Shown: one piece after another, positions 1 through 7,043 of the stretch | Numbering within the stretch: the stretch's first letter is position 1 | Layout of the letters: the number at the start of each line of letters is the position of its first letter | Source: Deltaproteobacteria bacterium | GTDB taxonomy: Bacteria > Bdellovibrionota > UBA1018 | Assembly: GCA_013286765.1 (NCBI GenBank) | Contig: JABDFB010000062.1 | Location: forward strand, 1 to 12,437 | Direction of reading: 5' to 3' | Length of the DNA stretch: 12,437 nucleotides | Made by a program: the position numbers and the translations under genes | Notes under the pieces: model-generated | The model's input: only the letters and a program-made list of their open reading frames with translations | Database searches by the model: none | Told to the model about the DNA's origin: nothing

Positions 1-1512
1 ATTAATCAAATCATGTGGCATGAGCGTTTCAATTTCTTGAATGCTCATTCTTTCCTTTATAGCTCGCTCCATTCGAACAAGACCAATTCGATACTGATTC
101 TCGATGAGCTCACCTACGGCACGAACACGTCGGTTTCCTAGGTGATCGATATCGTCGATCGTTCCACGGCCGTTATTCAGTTCGCAGAGGTAGTACAAAG
201 TAGAGAGAATGTCTTCTTTAGTAAGTACGGTTGACTCAGCCGAAACTTTATTATCCGGAAATTTATAGTTGAGCTTCAGTCTACCCACTTTTGATAAATC
301 GTATCTATCGGGGTTAAAGAATAGATTTTCAAATAATAGCTTTGCGGCTTCTACTGTCGGAGGATCACCCGGCCGCATTCTCTTATAGATTTCGATCAAA
401 GCTTCTTCAGGATTCGAAATCTTATCGAGTAGCAAAGTTTCACGAATGAACGGACCATAGGTTAGGTTATCTGTGAAGATGACCTTAATTTCCTTGATTC
501 CCTTACCTCGGAGCTCTTGAATTTTTGCTTCACTTAATTCCTGATTGGTCTCGAAAAGAACCTCACCGGTCTTTTCATCAACGATATCTTCGCAGGCTAC
601 CCTGCCCAAAACTGCTTCAAGTGGAATTTCTAATTGCTTAATACCTGCGTCTTGAATTCTCTTGATTACAGCTTTCGTAAACTTTCGGTTCTTCTTGACG
701 ATCGTCTCGCCCGACTTTGGATCGACAATGTCTTCTTCGGCCCTTTGCCCCGATAGAATATCCAGATCTACCATTTTGAAGAATTTATCTTCTTTATCTA
801 GAATGACTCGTTCAGTCCTGTAGAAATACTTCAAGACTTCTTCATTCGACATCCCTAAAGCACGAAGAATGATGGTTGCCGGAAGTTTTCGCTTTCGGTC
901 AATGCGAGCATAAAGAATATCTTTATGGTCAAACTCAAAATCTAGCCAAGATCCGCGATGCGGAATAATTCGAGCAGAATAGAGAATCTTTCCGCTAGAA
1001 TGGCTCTTGCCCTGATCGTGATCAAAAATCACACCAGGAGATCGATGCAATTGGCTGACGATGACTCGTTCCGTCCCATTGATAATGAAGGAACCTGCTT
1101 CGGTCATGAGCGGAATTTCGCCCATGTATACTTCTTGTTCTTTGATGTCTCGGATATTCCTGGAGCCCGTCTCCTCATCCACATCATAAACAACGAGTCG
1201 AACCGTAATCTTTAGCGGAGCCGCATATGTCATTCCTCTTTGGCGGCATTCCGATACGTCATACTTCGGTCTCTCCAAGACGTAGCTTTCAAATTCCAAT
1301 GATGCGGTTCTGTTGAAATCCTCTATTGGAAAAACTGACTTGAATACGGCCTGCAAGCCGATTTCTTCGCGCCGATTGGGCGAAGAATCTGCTTGTAAGA
1401 ACTTTTCATATGATTTTCGTTGCAACTCTATCAGATTCGGAATCTCCACCGGAGAAGTGATTTTTGAAAAATCCTTACGAATACGGTGATTTTCCGAAAA
1501 AAGGACAGCCAT
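1..1512 (-). CDS. rpoB: DNA-directed RNA polymerase subunit beta, N-terminal 504 residues (3' part outside window)
   Basis: This encodes the beta subunit of RNA polymerase, which forms one side of the active-site cleft. The reading frame is open from an ATG at 1512 to the left edge (504 codons). A TAGGAG ribosome binding site lies 5 to 10 bases upstream. The protein starts [15 protein letters not shown] and carries the family's protrusion/lobe signatures, including [18 protein letters not shown] (about residues 130-150) and [20 protein letters not shown] (about 400-420), which closely resemble the proteobacterial versions. It ends at MPHDLIN, the equivalent of E. coli MPQDMIN, so the rifampicin cluster and catalytic C-terminal half lie just outside. 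It is the last visible gene of the rplKAJL-rpoB series, 118 bp after rplL, with a hairpin in the gap. Nothing in the visible half looks truncated or frameshifted. Confidence 0.98.
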   Translation of the reverse strand, partial: MAVLFSENHRIRKDFSKITSPVEIPNLIELQRKSYEKFLQADSSPNRREEIGLQAVFKSVFPIEDFNRTASLEFESYVLERPKYDVSECRQRGMTYAAPLKITVRLVVYDVDEETGSRNIRDIKEQEVYMGEIPLMTEAGSFIINGTERVIVSQLHRSPGVIFDHDQGKSHSSGKILYSARIIPHRGSWLDFEFDHKDILYARIDRKRKLPATIILRALGMSNEEVLKYFYRTERVILDKEDKFFKMVDLDILSGQRAEEDIVDPKSGETIVKKNRKFTKAVIKRIQDAGIKQLEIPLEAVLGRVACEDIVDEKTGEVLFETNQELSEAKIQELRGKGIKEIKVIFTDNLTYGPFIRETLLLDKISNPEEALIEIYKRMRPGDPPTVEAAKLLFENLFFNPDRYDLSKVGRLKLNYKFPDNKVSAESTVLTKEDILSTLYYLCELNNGRGTIDDIDHLGNRRVRAVGELIENQYRIGLVRMERAIKERMSIQEIETLMPHDLIN

Positions 1513-1542
1513 GCGTGCTCCTAACATAACAGGGAATTCGTT

Positions 1543-1588
1543 ACCGCACCCAGCCTATCAAGTTTTTTAAATAAGGCAAGGGCGCGGT
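1543..1588 (-). promoter_or_regulatory. Strong hairpin in the rplL-rpoB intergenic region
   Basis: On the transcribed strand, ACCGCGCCC pairs with GGGTGCGGT (nine pairs, one of them G-U). After a 2x1 internal loop GCC pairs with GGC, and the 19-nt apical loop is A/T-rich. No T-run follows on the minus strand, so this does not look like a full terminator. In E. coli the same gap holds an attenuator and an RNase III cleavage site that set the ratio of L12 to RNA polymerase. The position and shape suggest a similar role here, by inference. A weak promoter-like pair (TTGCCT, 16 nt, TAGGCT) also lies in the hairpin loop and 3' arm on the same strand. Confidence 0.6.
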
Positions 1589-1630
1589 ACGATTTTTGAA
1601 ACAGAGGTACAATCAGCGAGCAACAATCGA

Positions 1631-2014
1631 TCACTTAATCTCGACCTTAGCTCCTTCAGCTTCTAGCTTCTTCTTAATTTCCTCAGCTTCTTGTTTACTT
1701 ACCCCTTCTTTTAGCGGCTTGGGGGCACCTTCAACAAGGTCTTTAGCTTCTTTCAAGCCAAGTCCTGTGATAGCGCGAACTTCTTTAATGACGTTGATTT
1801 TCTTGTCCCCTGCGACAGCTAATACAACGGTAAACTCGGTTTTCGCTTCAGCGGCTGCTCCACCTGCTGCTGCACCCGGCATTGCAGCTACCGCCATTGG
1901 CGCCGCTGCCGATACTCCGAATTTTGTTTCAAGCTCTTTCACCAATTGAGAGAGCTCAAGAACTGACATATTTTCGATAAAGGAAACAACCTGCTCCTTC
2001 GTTATTGTCGACAT
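1631..2014 (-). CDS. rplL: 50S ribosomal protein L7/L12
   Basis: L7/L12 is the multicopy stalk protein that recruits and stimulates translational GTPases. The 127-residue product has the expected three parts: an N-terminal helical dimerisation and L10-binding segment (about 1-33), an Ala/Gly-rich flexible hinge (about 35-56), and a C-terminal globular domain (about 58-127) with the conserved lysine-rich factor-binding helix ([19 protein letters not shown]). The ATG at 2014 is chosen because GAGG lies 7 nt upstream. A longer in-frame start at 2041 would add nine residues but places its ATG in a small hairpin and lacks a binding site. It follows rplJ by 108 bp and precedes rpoB. Length is normal for the family. 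Confidence 0.97.
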   Translation of the reverse strand: MSTITKEQVVSFIENMSVLELSQLVKELETKFGVSAAAPMAVAAMPGAAAGGAAAEAKTEFTVVLAVAGDKKINVIKEVRAITGLGLKEAKDLVEGAPKPLKEGVSKQEAEEIKKKLEAEGAKVEIK

Positions 2015-2033
2015 ACTGTACCTCACTAATTTA

Positions 2034-2052
2034 CTGCTCATTTATAGAGCAG
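2034..2052 (-). promoter_or_regulatory. Small hairpin just upstream of the rplL ribosome binding site
   Basis: CTGCTC and GAGCAG form a perfect six-pair stem around a 7-nt A/T-rich loop, with its 3' arm 19 nt before the rplL start. L12 is made in about four-fold excess over other ribosomal proteins, so a translation-modulating structure is plausible here. The stem alone is short and its role is unproven. Confidence 0.35.
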
Positions 2053-2122
2053 GGCCACCTTTGAGCCTGTTTACCCAGCAGCAATCCTAGCCGCTAGTGA
2101 AACCGATCCCCAAATCGAAGCA

Positions 2123-2662
2123 TCACGACTGAGAACTCGCCTTCTTTTTTTCGATTGCTGACAATACTGAAACCATACTACGTGGTACAGCAGCAAGCAC
2201 TCCAACAAAGTTCGAGATGGGGGCGTTCATCGAGCCCAGCAGTTTCGCCACAAGAACTTCTCTACTTGGCAGCTTAGCAAGCGCTTCGATCCCAGACACG
2301 TCGAGGCGCTTTTGTCCCAGCAAACTATCTTTCAACTTCAAAGCTTCATTGTCCTGGGAGAATTTATGGATCACTTTGGCGGTAGCAGCTGCCTCGCCGT
2401 AGGCAAACGCCACCAGCGTAGGACCGACAACTTCATCCATCAACCCTATTGCTTCTTTGCCGAGACTTCCATCTTTGGCAACAAGCCTAGCAATATTATT
2501 CTTTAATACTTTAACTTCTGCCTTCTCTTGTCTCAGTGCACGCCTGAGATCGTCGGCTTGTCCGGCTGTTAACCCTTTATAATCCGCGAAAATAGCGACA
2601 TTTGCTCGGGAAAACTGATCCTTTAGTGCACTGGCGAGTTCCGCTTTTTCAGTTCGATTCAT
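2123..2662 (-). CDS. rplJ: 50S ribosomal protein L10
   Basis: L10 anchors the L12 dimers to the L11 region of 23S rRNA at the base of the stalk. The 179-residue protein begins MNRTEKAELASALKDQFSRA and has the family pattern VAIFADYKGLTAGQADDLRRALR followed by VKVLKNNIARLVA in the RNA-binding N-terminal domain (about 1-130). The C-terminal helices (about 135-175) that carry L12 dimers end in a lysine-rich tail. GAGG lies 10 nt before the ATG, which is acceptable. It is 48 bp downstream of rplA and 108 bp upstream of rplL. In many bacteria the rplJ leader is long and folds into the L10/L12 autoregulatory site, and the gap here is too short for that form. Confidence 0.97.
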   Translation of the reverse strand: MNRTEKAELASALKDQFSRANVAIFADYKGLTAGQADDLRRALRQEKAEVKVLKNNIARLVAKDGSLGKEAIGLMDEVVGPTLVAFAYGEAAATAKVIHKFSQDNEALKLKDSLLGQKRLDVSGIEALAKLPSREVLVAKLLGSMNAPISNFVGVLAAVPRSMVSVLSAIEKKKASSQS

Positions 2663-2710
2663 AGCTTCTTAACCTCTTACTCTTAATTAAAATATCACTC
2701 ACTAACGCTA

Positions 2711-3475
2711 TTAAGCTGCTCCAGCCATAGCCAATACGTCTGCCGGATCTAACGCGATTCCAGGACTCATTGTGCATGAAAGCGTGATATTCTTAAGATA
2801 TGTCCCTTTACTGGTTGGTGGCTTTGATTTGATAATTATTCCGGCTAGAACTGAAAAATTCTCTCTCAACTTATCCGATCCAAACGATTTTTTCCCGATT
2901 ATTACATGAATAATGCCTGTTTTTTCAGTTCGGTACTCTACTTTACCAAGCTTTTGGTCCTTTATTGCCTTCGTCACGTCAAACGTTACCGTTCCTAGCT
3001 TCGGGTTCGGCATCAAACCCCGAGGACCGAGGATTTTACCAATTTTAGAAACCGCAACCATCATATCTGGGGTTGCAATCATCTTATCAAAGTCAAACCA
3101 ACCACCAGAAATCTTTTCAATCAGATCCTCAGCACCCACATGGTCGGCACCTGCTGCACTAGCCTCTTTGGCTTTTTCACCCTTCGCTAGAACTACTACG
3201 CGCGCAGTCTTTCCAATACCATGCGGCAGCACTATCGCTCCCCTAACCATTTGATCAGCATGCTTTGGGTCAACTCCTAAATTGAAAGCAATGTCCACAC
3301 TCTCATCAAACTTTGCATAAGCCACTTCCGGTAAAAGGGAAAATGCCTCTGCTACTGTATATCGTTTGAGAGGTTCAATTTTCTTAAACGATTCGAGATA
3401 CTTCTTACCATGTCTGCCCATTCCAGCTGGTTTTTTTCTCGAAACAACATCGGTCTGATTTTCTGTCTTTGCCAT
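2711..3475 (-). CDS. rplA: 50S ribosomal protein L1
   Basis: L1 forms the mobile L1 stalk at the ribosomal E site and, in many bacteria, represses its own operon by binding the rplK leader. The 254-residue product contains the conserved stretches [40 protein letters not shown] and [19 protein letters not shown]. The start at 3475 is supported by GGAGG 4 nt upstream. It gives about 18 residues more at the N terminus than the E. coli protein, rich in polar and basic residues. An alternative ATG at 3421 would match the usual length but has no well-placed binding site. A still longer start at 3526 also lacks support. It lies 69 bp after rplK and 48 bp before rplJ. Confidence 0.96.
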   Translation of the reverse strand: MAKTENQTDVVSRKKPAGMGRHGKKYLESFKKIEPLKRYTVAEAFSLLPEVAYAKFDESVDIAFNLGVDPKHADQMVRGAIVLPHGIGKTARVVVLAKGEKAKEASAAGADHVGAEDLIEKISGGWFDFDKMIATPDMMVAVSKIGKILGPRGLMPNPKLGTVTFDVTKAIKDQKLGKVEYRTEKTGIIHVIIGKKSFGSDKLRENFSVLAGIIIKSKPPTSKGTYLKNITLSCTMSPGIALDPADVLAMAGAA

Positions 3476-3544
3476 TTTTCCTCCGTGGTCAAACGCTACT
3501 TCTATTGGTAGCTCCCACTCTCTCAACTTGTTCTACCAAGTTAG

Positions 3545-3970
3545 TTAATCTGAAACTGTAATACCTGCGCTACGTGCCGTTCCCGATATCGTCCTAACAG
3601 CAGCTTCCAGGCTCCCTGCATTCAGGTCTGGCATTTTTAACTTTGCGATATCCTCGACCTGCTTTAGGGTGACTTTCCCGACTTTTTTCTTGTTTGGTTC
3701 GCCTGAACCCTTCTCAACTTTTGCAGCCTTAAATAATAAAATGGAGGCCGGCGGTGTTTTTGTTACAAAAGTGAATGACCGATCCGAATAGACCGTGATG
3801 ATAACAGGAATGATCATGCCTTTTTGATCTTGTGTCTTAGCATTAAATGCTTTGCAAAATTCCATGATGTTAACACCACGTTGACCTAATGCTGGACCAA
3901 CTGGTGGAGCGGGATTCGCCTGACCACCCGGAATCTGCAGTTTAACCTGACCAACTACTTTCTTTGCCAT
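3545..3970 (-). CDS. rplK: 50S ribosomal protein L11
   Basis: L11 binds the GTPase-associated region of 23S rRNA and is needed for RelA-dependent stringent signalling. The protein is 141 residues, the usual length. The N-terminal domain carries the proline-rich switch [20 protein letters not shown] (about 15-34), where thiopeptide antibiotics contact the L11-rRNA pocket. [16 protein letters not shown] links to the C-terminal rRNA-binding domain, which ends [16 protein letters not shown] sits 7 nt before the ATG. The 82-bp nusG-rplK gap contains a wobble-rich 6-pair stem (GAGTGC/GTGCTC) just before the binding site. This could be part of an L1 autoregulatory target, but I cannot match it to the known consensus. 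Confidence 0.97.
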   Translation of the reverse strand: MAKKVVGQVKLQIPGGQANPAPPVGPALGQRGVNIMEFCKAFNAKTQDQKGMIIPVIITVYSDRSFTFVTKTPPASILLFKAAKVEKGSGEPNKKKVGKVTLKQVEDIAKLKMPDLNAGSLEAAVRTISGTARSAGITVSD

Positions 3971-4052
3971 ACGTTACCTTTCAGAGCACATCTGCACTCG
4001 ATCCCAAGCCGCTTATCAATAAATTCCGAAGCGCCCCTTATAACATGGTTTT

Positions 4053-4577
4053 TTAAATTTTTTCAACCTGAATAAAATCAAGTTCCACCGGAGTTGAACG
4101 ACCAAAGATGCTGACCAAAACTTTTACTTTACCCTTATCCGGATTTACGTCCTCCACGACACCATTAAAGTTCGAAAAGGGACCGTCTATAACCCTAACA
4201 TTCTCGCCCTCGTGGAATGAAATTCTTGGACGCGGCTTAGCTTGCCCTTCAGCAATCCGGTTTGTCATTTTCTGAACATCTGATTCCGGAACGGGAACAG
4301 GCTTAATCTTGTCGCCAACAAACCCTGTAATTTTCGGTGTATTTTTAACAATATGCCAAGTTTCGTCATTCAAGATCATCTTAACCAGGATATAGCCTGG
4401 AAAGAATCGACGTTTAGTCGTCTTCTTCTGCCCCTTGACTAACTCTACTACATTCTCTTCAGGGACTATGATCTCGCCGAAAAAGGACTCCTTTTTTAAG
4501 GACTTGATCCGTTCCTCAAGCGCAATTTTTGCCTTATTTTCAAAACCTGAATAAGTATGTACTACATACCAAGCCAT
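4053..4577 (-). CDS. nusG: Transcription termination/antitermination protein NusG
   Basis: NusG rides on RNA polymerase, suppresses pausing and couples transcription to Rho or to the ribosome through S10. The 174-residue product starts MAWYVVHTYSGFENK, the classic NGN domain opening, and includes the signature KRRFFPGYILVKM (about 60-75). The C-terminal KOW domain runs from about residue 120 (FHEGENVRVIDGPFSNFNGVV) to the end. The ATG at 4577 is preferred because the family begins with M-x-WYVV and AGGTGAT precedes it directly. A longer ORF from 4658 would overlap secE and add 27 unrelated residues. It lies 47 bp after secE and 82 bp before rplK, an order conserved in most bacteria. Confidence 0.97.
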   Translation of the reverse strand: MAWYVVHTYSGFENKAKIALEERIKSLKKESFFGEIIVPEENVVELVKGQKKTTKRRFFPGYILVKMILNDETWHIVKNTPKITGFVGDKIKPVPVPESDVQKMTNRIAEGQAKPRPRISFHEGENVRVIDGPFSNFNGVVEDVNPDKGKVKVLVSIFGRSTPVELDFIQVEKI

Positions 4578-4624
4578 ATCACCTGATAACTGCGCTTGAT
4601 CTGTCGTCACGCCTAACTCCTCTC

Positions 4625-4999
4625 CTAGAGAATCCACTTCATCACCTGAACCCAACAATAATCCAGCAAGCCCAAAATTATTCCCGAAATGATCACCATA
4701 ATAATCACTATAAATGTTGCTGAACCCGTGTCTTTTGGGGCAGGCCAGGTCACCCGAGATAGCTCAGTGATGACCTCGCTGAGATATTGATTAGCCTTCT
4801 CACTTTTGTAGAGCCCAATAAATAGAATCGCACCAGTAAGAGCAGAGGCAATACGAAGAAATAACTCGACATTTCGGATCCGAGTTTCTAGGTCGTAAAT
4901 TGCAATAATCTTCCCGCCGGCTTGCGAAACAATATATCCCAATAACGCTGCACTGGCTAAGAAGCAAAGGTTAATCCATTTTTGGTTCTGATTTTCCAT
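4625..4999 (-). CDS. secE: Preprotein translocase subunit SecE (three-segment form)
   Basis: SecE clamps the SecY channel in the cytoplasmic membrane. The product is 124 residues, about twice the minimal bacterial SecE. Hydrophobic segments are visible at about 11-33, 46-64 and 94-118. The conserved amphipathic cytoplasmic helix and hinge (ELSRVTWPAPKDT, about 79-91) lies directly before the last segment, as in all SecE proteins. The two extra N-terminal segments resemble the E. coli arrangement. AAGGTGA lies 6 nt before the ATG. It follows tRNA-Trp by 53 bp and precedes nusG by 47 bp. Sequence identity rests on the short conserved motif together with its position, which is strong. Confidence 0.95.
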   Translation of the reverse strand: MENQNQKWINLCFLASAALLGYIVSQAGGKIIAIYDLETRIRNVELFLRIASALTGAILFIGLYKSEKANQYLSEVITELSRVTWPAPKDTGSATFIVIIMVIISGIILGLLDYCWVQVMKWIL

Positions 5000-5052
5000 A
5001 ATCTATCACCTTATGCTAACTAACCGACCCAGAATAAATAAACGTTCTGCAA

Positions 5053-5129
5053 TGGCAGGGCAGGAGGGATTCGAACCCCCAACAGGCGGATTTGGAATCC
5101 GCTGCTCTAGCCGTTGGAGCTACTGCCCT
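5053..5129 (-). tRNA. trpT: tRNA-Trp (anticodon CCA)
   Basis: The 77-nt minus-strand sequence folds as a full cloverleaf with 7-bp acceptor stem AGGGCAG/CTGCCCT, D-arm GCTC...GAGC, an anticodon loop with CCA read as tryptophan, and a GGTTCGAAT T-loop. The 3' CCA is encoded. It lies 4 nt after the rpmG stop codon and upstream of secE, so it is probably cut out of the rpmG-secE transcript. Confidence 0.97.
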
Positions 5130-5133
5130 AGAT

Positions 5134-5283
5134 CTACTTACCTTCCCGATGCTGAGTATGCTTTCGGCAAAATTTGCAGAATTTCTTGAGTTCCAACTTA
5201 TCAGTTGTTCTCTGTTTATTCTTTGTAGTCGAATAGTTCTTTCGCTTACAATCCGTACAATCTAAACTTATTATCACCCGCAT
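5134..5283 (-). CDS. rpmG: 50S ribosomal protein L33 (zinc-binding type)
   Basis: This is a 49-residue large-subunit ribosomal protein that sits near the ribosomal E site. The product begins [20 protein letters not shown] and keeps both zinc-knuckle pairs, C9-x2-C12 and C36-x2-C39, so it is the zinc-dependent (C+) form rather than a zinc-free paralogue. The N-K-x-R and [18 protein letters not shown] stretches match the family. There is no clear ribosome binding site before the ATG at 5283. A weak -35/-10 pair (TTGGAA, 18 nt, TTAAAT) ends two bases upstream of the start, so a very short leader or translation by another route is possible. It lies between the tuf terminator and tRNA-Trp, and probably heads the rpmG-trpT-secE-nusG transcript. 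Confidence 0.94.
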   Translation of the reverse strand: MRVIISLDCTDCKRKNYSTTKNKQRTTDKLELKKFCKFCRKHTQHREGK

Positions 5284-5315
5284 ATTTAACCAAGACTTTC
5301 AATTCGATTCCAAAC

Positions 5316-5340
5316 AAGGGAAGGGCTCTACCCTTCCCTT
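5316..5340 (-). terminator. Rho-independent terminator after tuf
   Basis: A perfect 10-bp stem (AAGGGAAGGG/CCCTTCCCTT) encloses a 5-nt loop 40 bp past the tuf stop codon. On the minus strand it is followed by TTGTTTGG. On the plus strand a longer T-run follows, so the hairpin could act in both directions. It separates the tRNA-tuf transcript from rpmG and the genes beyond. Confidence 0.8.
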
Positions 5341-5379
5341 TTTCCGGAACCTTTTATCACAAGATAGTTCACCTGAGAT

Positions 5380-6570
5380 CTATTCTATGATCTCCGAAAC
5401 CACCCCTGCGCCAACCGTTCGACCACCTTCTCGAATAGCAAAGCGCAGTTCTTTTTCCATTGCAATTGGAGTAATTAGCTCCACTTCAATAGCCACGTTA
5501 TCGCCTGGCATGACCATCTCAACGTTTTGAGGTAGCTTAACTACGCCAGTCACGTCAGTTGTACGGAAGTAGAACTGGGGTCGATAGCCATTGAAAAATG
5601 GCGTATGACGTCCACCTTCTTCTTTAGTCAAAATATAAGCTGAGCCTTTAAACTTTTTATGTGGAGTAACTGTTCCCACATGAGCCAATACCTGACCTCT
5701 TTCTACTTCTTCTTTCTTCGTACCTCTGAGCAGAGCTCCAATGTTATCGCCTGCTTCACCTTGATCAAGAAGCTTGCGGAACATTTCAACTCCGGTAACA
5801 ACTGTTTTTGTTGTTGGGCGTAAACCGATAATTTCAACTTCCTCACCGACCTTGATAACGCCTCTTTCAACTCTGCCTGTGACCACTGTTCCACGGCCAG
5901 AGATTGAAAATACGTCTTCAACCGGCATTAGGAATGGCTTATCTTTATCACGCTTTGGTTGAGGAACATATTCGTCAACAGCTTGCATTAATTTAATGAT
6001 CGCTTGCTCACCCAGTTCTCCTGCGTCGCCCTCAAGTGCCTTGAGCGCTGAACCACGAATCACAGGAACCTTGTCGCCTGGGAACTTGTAGGTTGTCAGA
6101 AGTTCACGAACTTCCATTTCAACCAAGTCTAGCAATTCTTTGTCATCGACCATGTCGCACTTATTTAGAAACACGACAATTGCCGGAACACCGACCTGAT
6201 AGGCCAATAGAATGTGTTCCCGAGTCTGTGGCATAGGTCCGTCAGCTGCAGAAACAACGAGAATGCCGCCGTCCATCTGTGCAGCACCAGTAATCATGTT
6301 CTTCACATAGTCAGCGTGACCTGGGCAGTCCACGTGGGCATAGTGCCTTTTTTCAGTCTGATACTCTACGTGGGTAGTATTAATGGTAATACCACGCTCT
6401 TTTTCTTCTGGCGCGTTATCGATCTGATCATAGGCTCTTGCCTGAGCTAGACCCTTCTTTGCCAAAACAGTAGTAATTGCCGCCGTAAGAGTTGTTTTAC
6501 CATGGTCTACGTGACCAATCGTCCCAATATTACAGTGGGGCTTATTCCTTTCAAATTTTTCCTTTGACAT
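5380..6570 (-). CDS. tuf: Translation elongation factor Tu
   Basis: EF-Tu delivers aminoacyl-tRNA to the ribosomal A site and hydrolyses GTP on codon recognition. The 396-residue protein has all the G-domain motifs: P-loop GHVDHGKT (19-26), switch [13 protein letters not shown] (about 59-70), DCPGH with the catalytic histidine (81-85), NKCD (136-139) and the SALK-type G5 motif near 174. Domains 2 and 3 follow, with [21 protein letters not shown] and the C-terminal [19 protein letters not shown]. Length is normal. GGAGG lies 11 nt before the ATG. It is preceded by four tRNA genes with which it is probably cotranscribed, and is followed by a strong terminator. Only one tuf copy is visible in the window. 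Confidence 0.99.
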   Translation of the reverse strand: MSKEKFERNKPHCNIGTIGHVDHGKTTLTAAITTVLAKKGLAQARAYDQIDNAPEEKERGITINTTHVEYQTEKRHYAHVDCPGHADYVKNMITGAAQMDGGILVVSAADGPMPQTREHILLAYQVGVPAIVVFLNKCDMVDDKELLDLVEMEVRELLTTYKFPGDKVPVIRGSALKALEGDAGELGEQAIIKLMQAVDEYVPQPKRDKDKPFLMPVEDVFSISGRGTVVTGRVERGVIKVGEEVEIIGLRPTTKTVVTGVEMFRKLLDQGEAGDNIGALLRGTKKEEVERGQVLAHVGTVTPHKKFKGSAYILTKEEGGRHTPFFNGYRPQFYFRTTDVTGVVKLPQNVEMVMPGDNVAIEVELITPIAMEKELRFAIREGGRTVGAGVVSEIIE

Positions 6571-6594
6571 ACTTCTTCAGGCCTCCGTCGTTTG

Positions 6595-6617
6595 GTTAGG
6601 TTTTCACGGAACCTAAC
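6595..6617 (-). promoter_or_regulatory. Hairpin in the tuf leader
   Basis: GTTAGGTT and AACCTAAC form a perfect 8-bp stem with a 7-nt loop between tRNA-Thr(GGT) and the tuf binding site. There is no T-run, so termination is unlikely. It may protect the 5' end of tuf mRNA after tRNA release, or help processing of the tRNA 3' end. Its function is inferred from position only. Confidence 0.5.
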
Positions 6618-6634
6618 AACCGTTTAATAGTGTC

Positions 6635-6711
6635 TGGAGCTCTTGACGGGATTCGAACCCGTGACCTCTCCCTTACCAAGGGAGTGCTCTGGCCAGCTGA
6701 GCTACAAGAGC
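6635..6711 (-). tRNA. thrT: tRNA-Thr (anticodon GGT)
   Basis: The 77-nt cloverleaf has acceptor stem GCTCTTG/CAAGAGC, D-arm GCTC...GAGC, anticodon stem CTCCC/GGGAG with loop TTGGTAA (GGT, reading ACC/ACT), a GGTTCGAAT T-loop and an encoded CCA. It is the tRNA nearest to tuf, as thrT is in E. coli. Confidence 0.97.
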
Positions 6712-6749
6712 GTTACATTTTCTTCCTTACATTCCGTCCTTAAGAGCAT
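6702..6749 (-). CDS. Possible 15-residue ORF overlapping the 5' end of tRNA-Thr(GGT)
   Basis: An AAGGAG sequence (6756-6761) lies 6 nt before an ATG at 6749, an ideal arrangement for translation. The ORF encodes MLLRTECKEENVTLL and stops at a TAG formed by bases 8-10 of tRNA-Thr(GGT), so its last three sense codons and its stop fall inside or at the edge of the tRNA. No homologue is recognised. It could be a translated leader that affects tRNA release or transcript stability. It could also be a chance match, since 15 codons is too short for coding statistics. Comparison with related genomes would separate these options. Confidence 0.3.
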   Translation of the reverse strand: MLLRTECKEENVTLL

Positions 6750-6819
6750 AAAAATCTCCTTGTACTTCAGTTCAAGCTAATTTTCAGCTCTTAATTCACA
6801 AATAAAGCCACACATTAGT

Positions 6820-6896
6820 TGGAGCGGGAGACGGGACTCGAACCCGCGACCCTCAGCTTGGAAGGCTGATGCTCTAGCCAACTGAGCTACTCCCGC
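6820..6896 (-). tRNA. glyT: tRNA-Gly (anticodon TCC)
   Basis: The 77-nt cloverleaf has acceptor stem GCGGGAG/CTCCCGC, D-arm GCTCAGTTGGCTAGAGC, anticodon stem TCAGC/GCTGA with loop CTTCCAA (TCC, reading GGA/GGG), a GGTTCGAGT T-loop and an encoded CCA. It is separated from tRNA-Thr(GGT) by 108 bp that holds the small ORF at 6702-6749. Confidence 0.97.
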
Positions 6897-6986
6897 ATAT
6901 GTAGCTTTTTGCGTCCCTTCTTCTAGCATCAAAATGAGTGAAACCGCAAGCTTTACGCTAAATTGAATTTGCGCAAACTCAGGCCG

Positions 6987-7027
6987 GCGGGAGATGGAGC
7001 CGCAGACCAGTTACCAACTCATTTACT
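6987..7027 (-). pseudogene. Probable tRNA relic, resembling tRNA-Gly
   Basis: Within the 147-bp gap between tRNA-Gly and tRNA-Tyr, two blocks resemble tRNA-Gly in the right order and spacing for an internally deleted copy. AGTAAATGAGTTGGTAA (7011-7027) matches the tRNA-Gly D-arm region AGTAGCTCAGTTGGCTA at about 12 of 17 positions. CATCTCCCGC (6987-6996) matches the tRNA-Gly 3' acceptor sequence at 9 of 10. The anticodon arm and most of the T-arm are missing. The call is by eye and could be coincidence. Confidence 0.35.
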
Positions 7028-7043
7028 TGACCATCTTTGACGA

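Noticed and set aside
958..1215. Plus-strand open frame of 85 codons opposite rpoB
   Set aside because: It lies wholly antisense to strongly conserved RpoB sequence and has no start signal.
1596..1949. Plus-strand open frame of 117 codons opposite rplL
   Set aside because: It is the antisense shadow of the Ala-rich rplL gene; it has no ribosome binding site and its composition mirrors the real gene.
4529..4723. Plus-strand open frame across the secE-nusG junction
   Set aside because: Antisense to two conserved genes, with a His/Asn-rich translation unlike a real protein.
5703..5921. Minus-strand frame of 72 codons inside tuf
   Set aside because: An alternative frame of tuf with no start signal.
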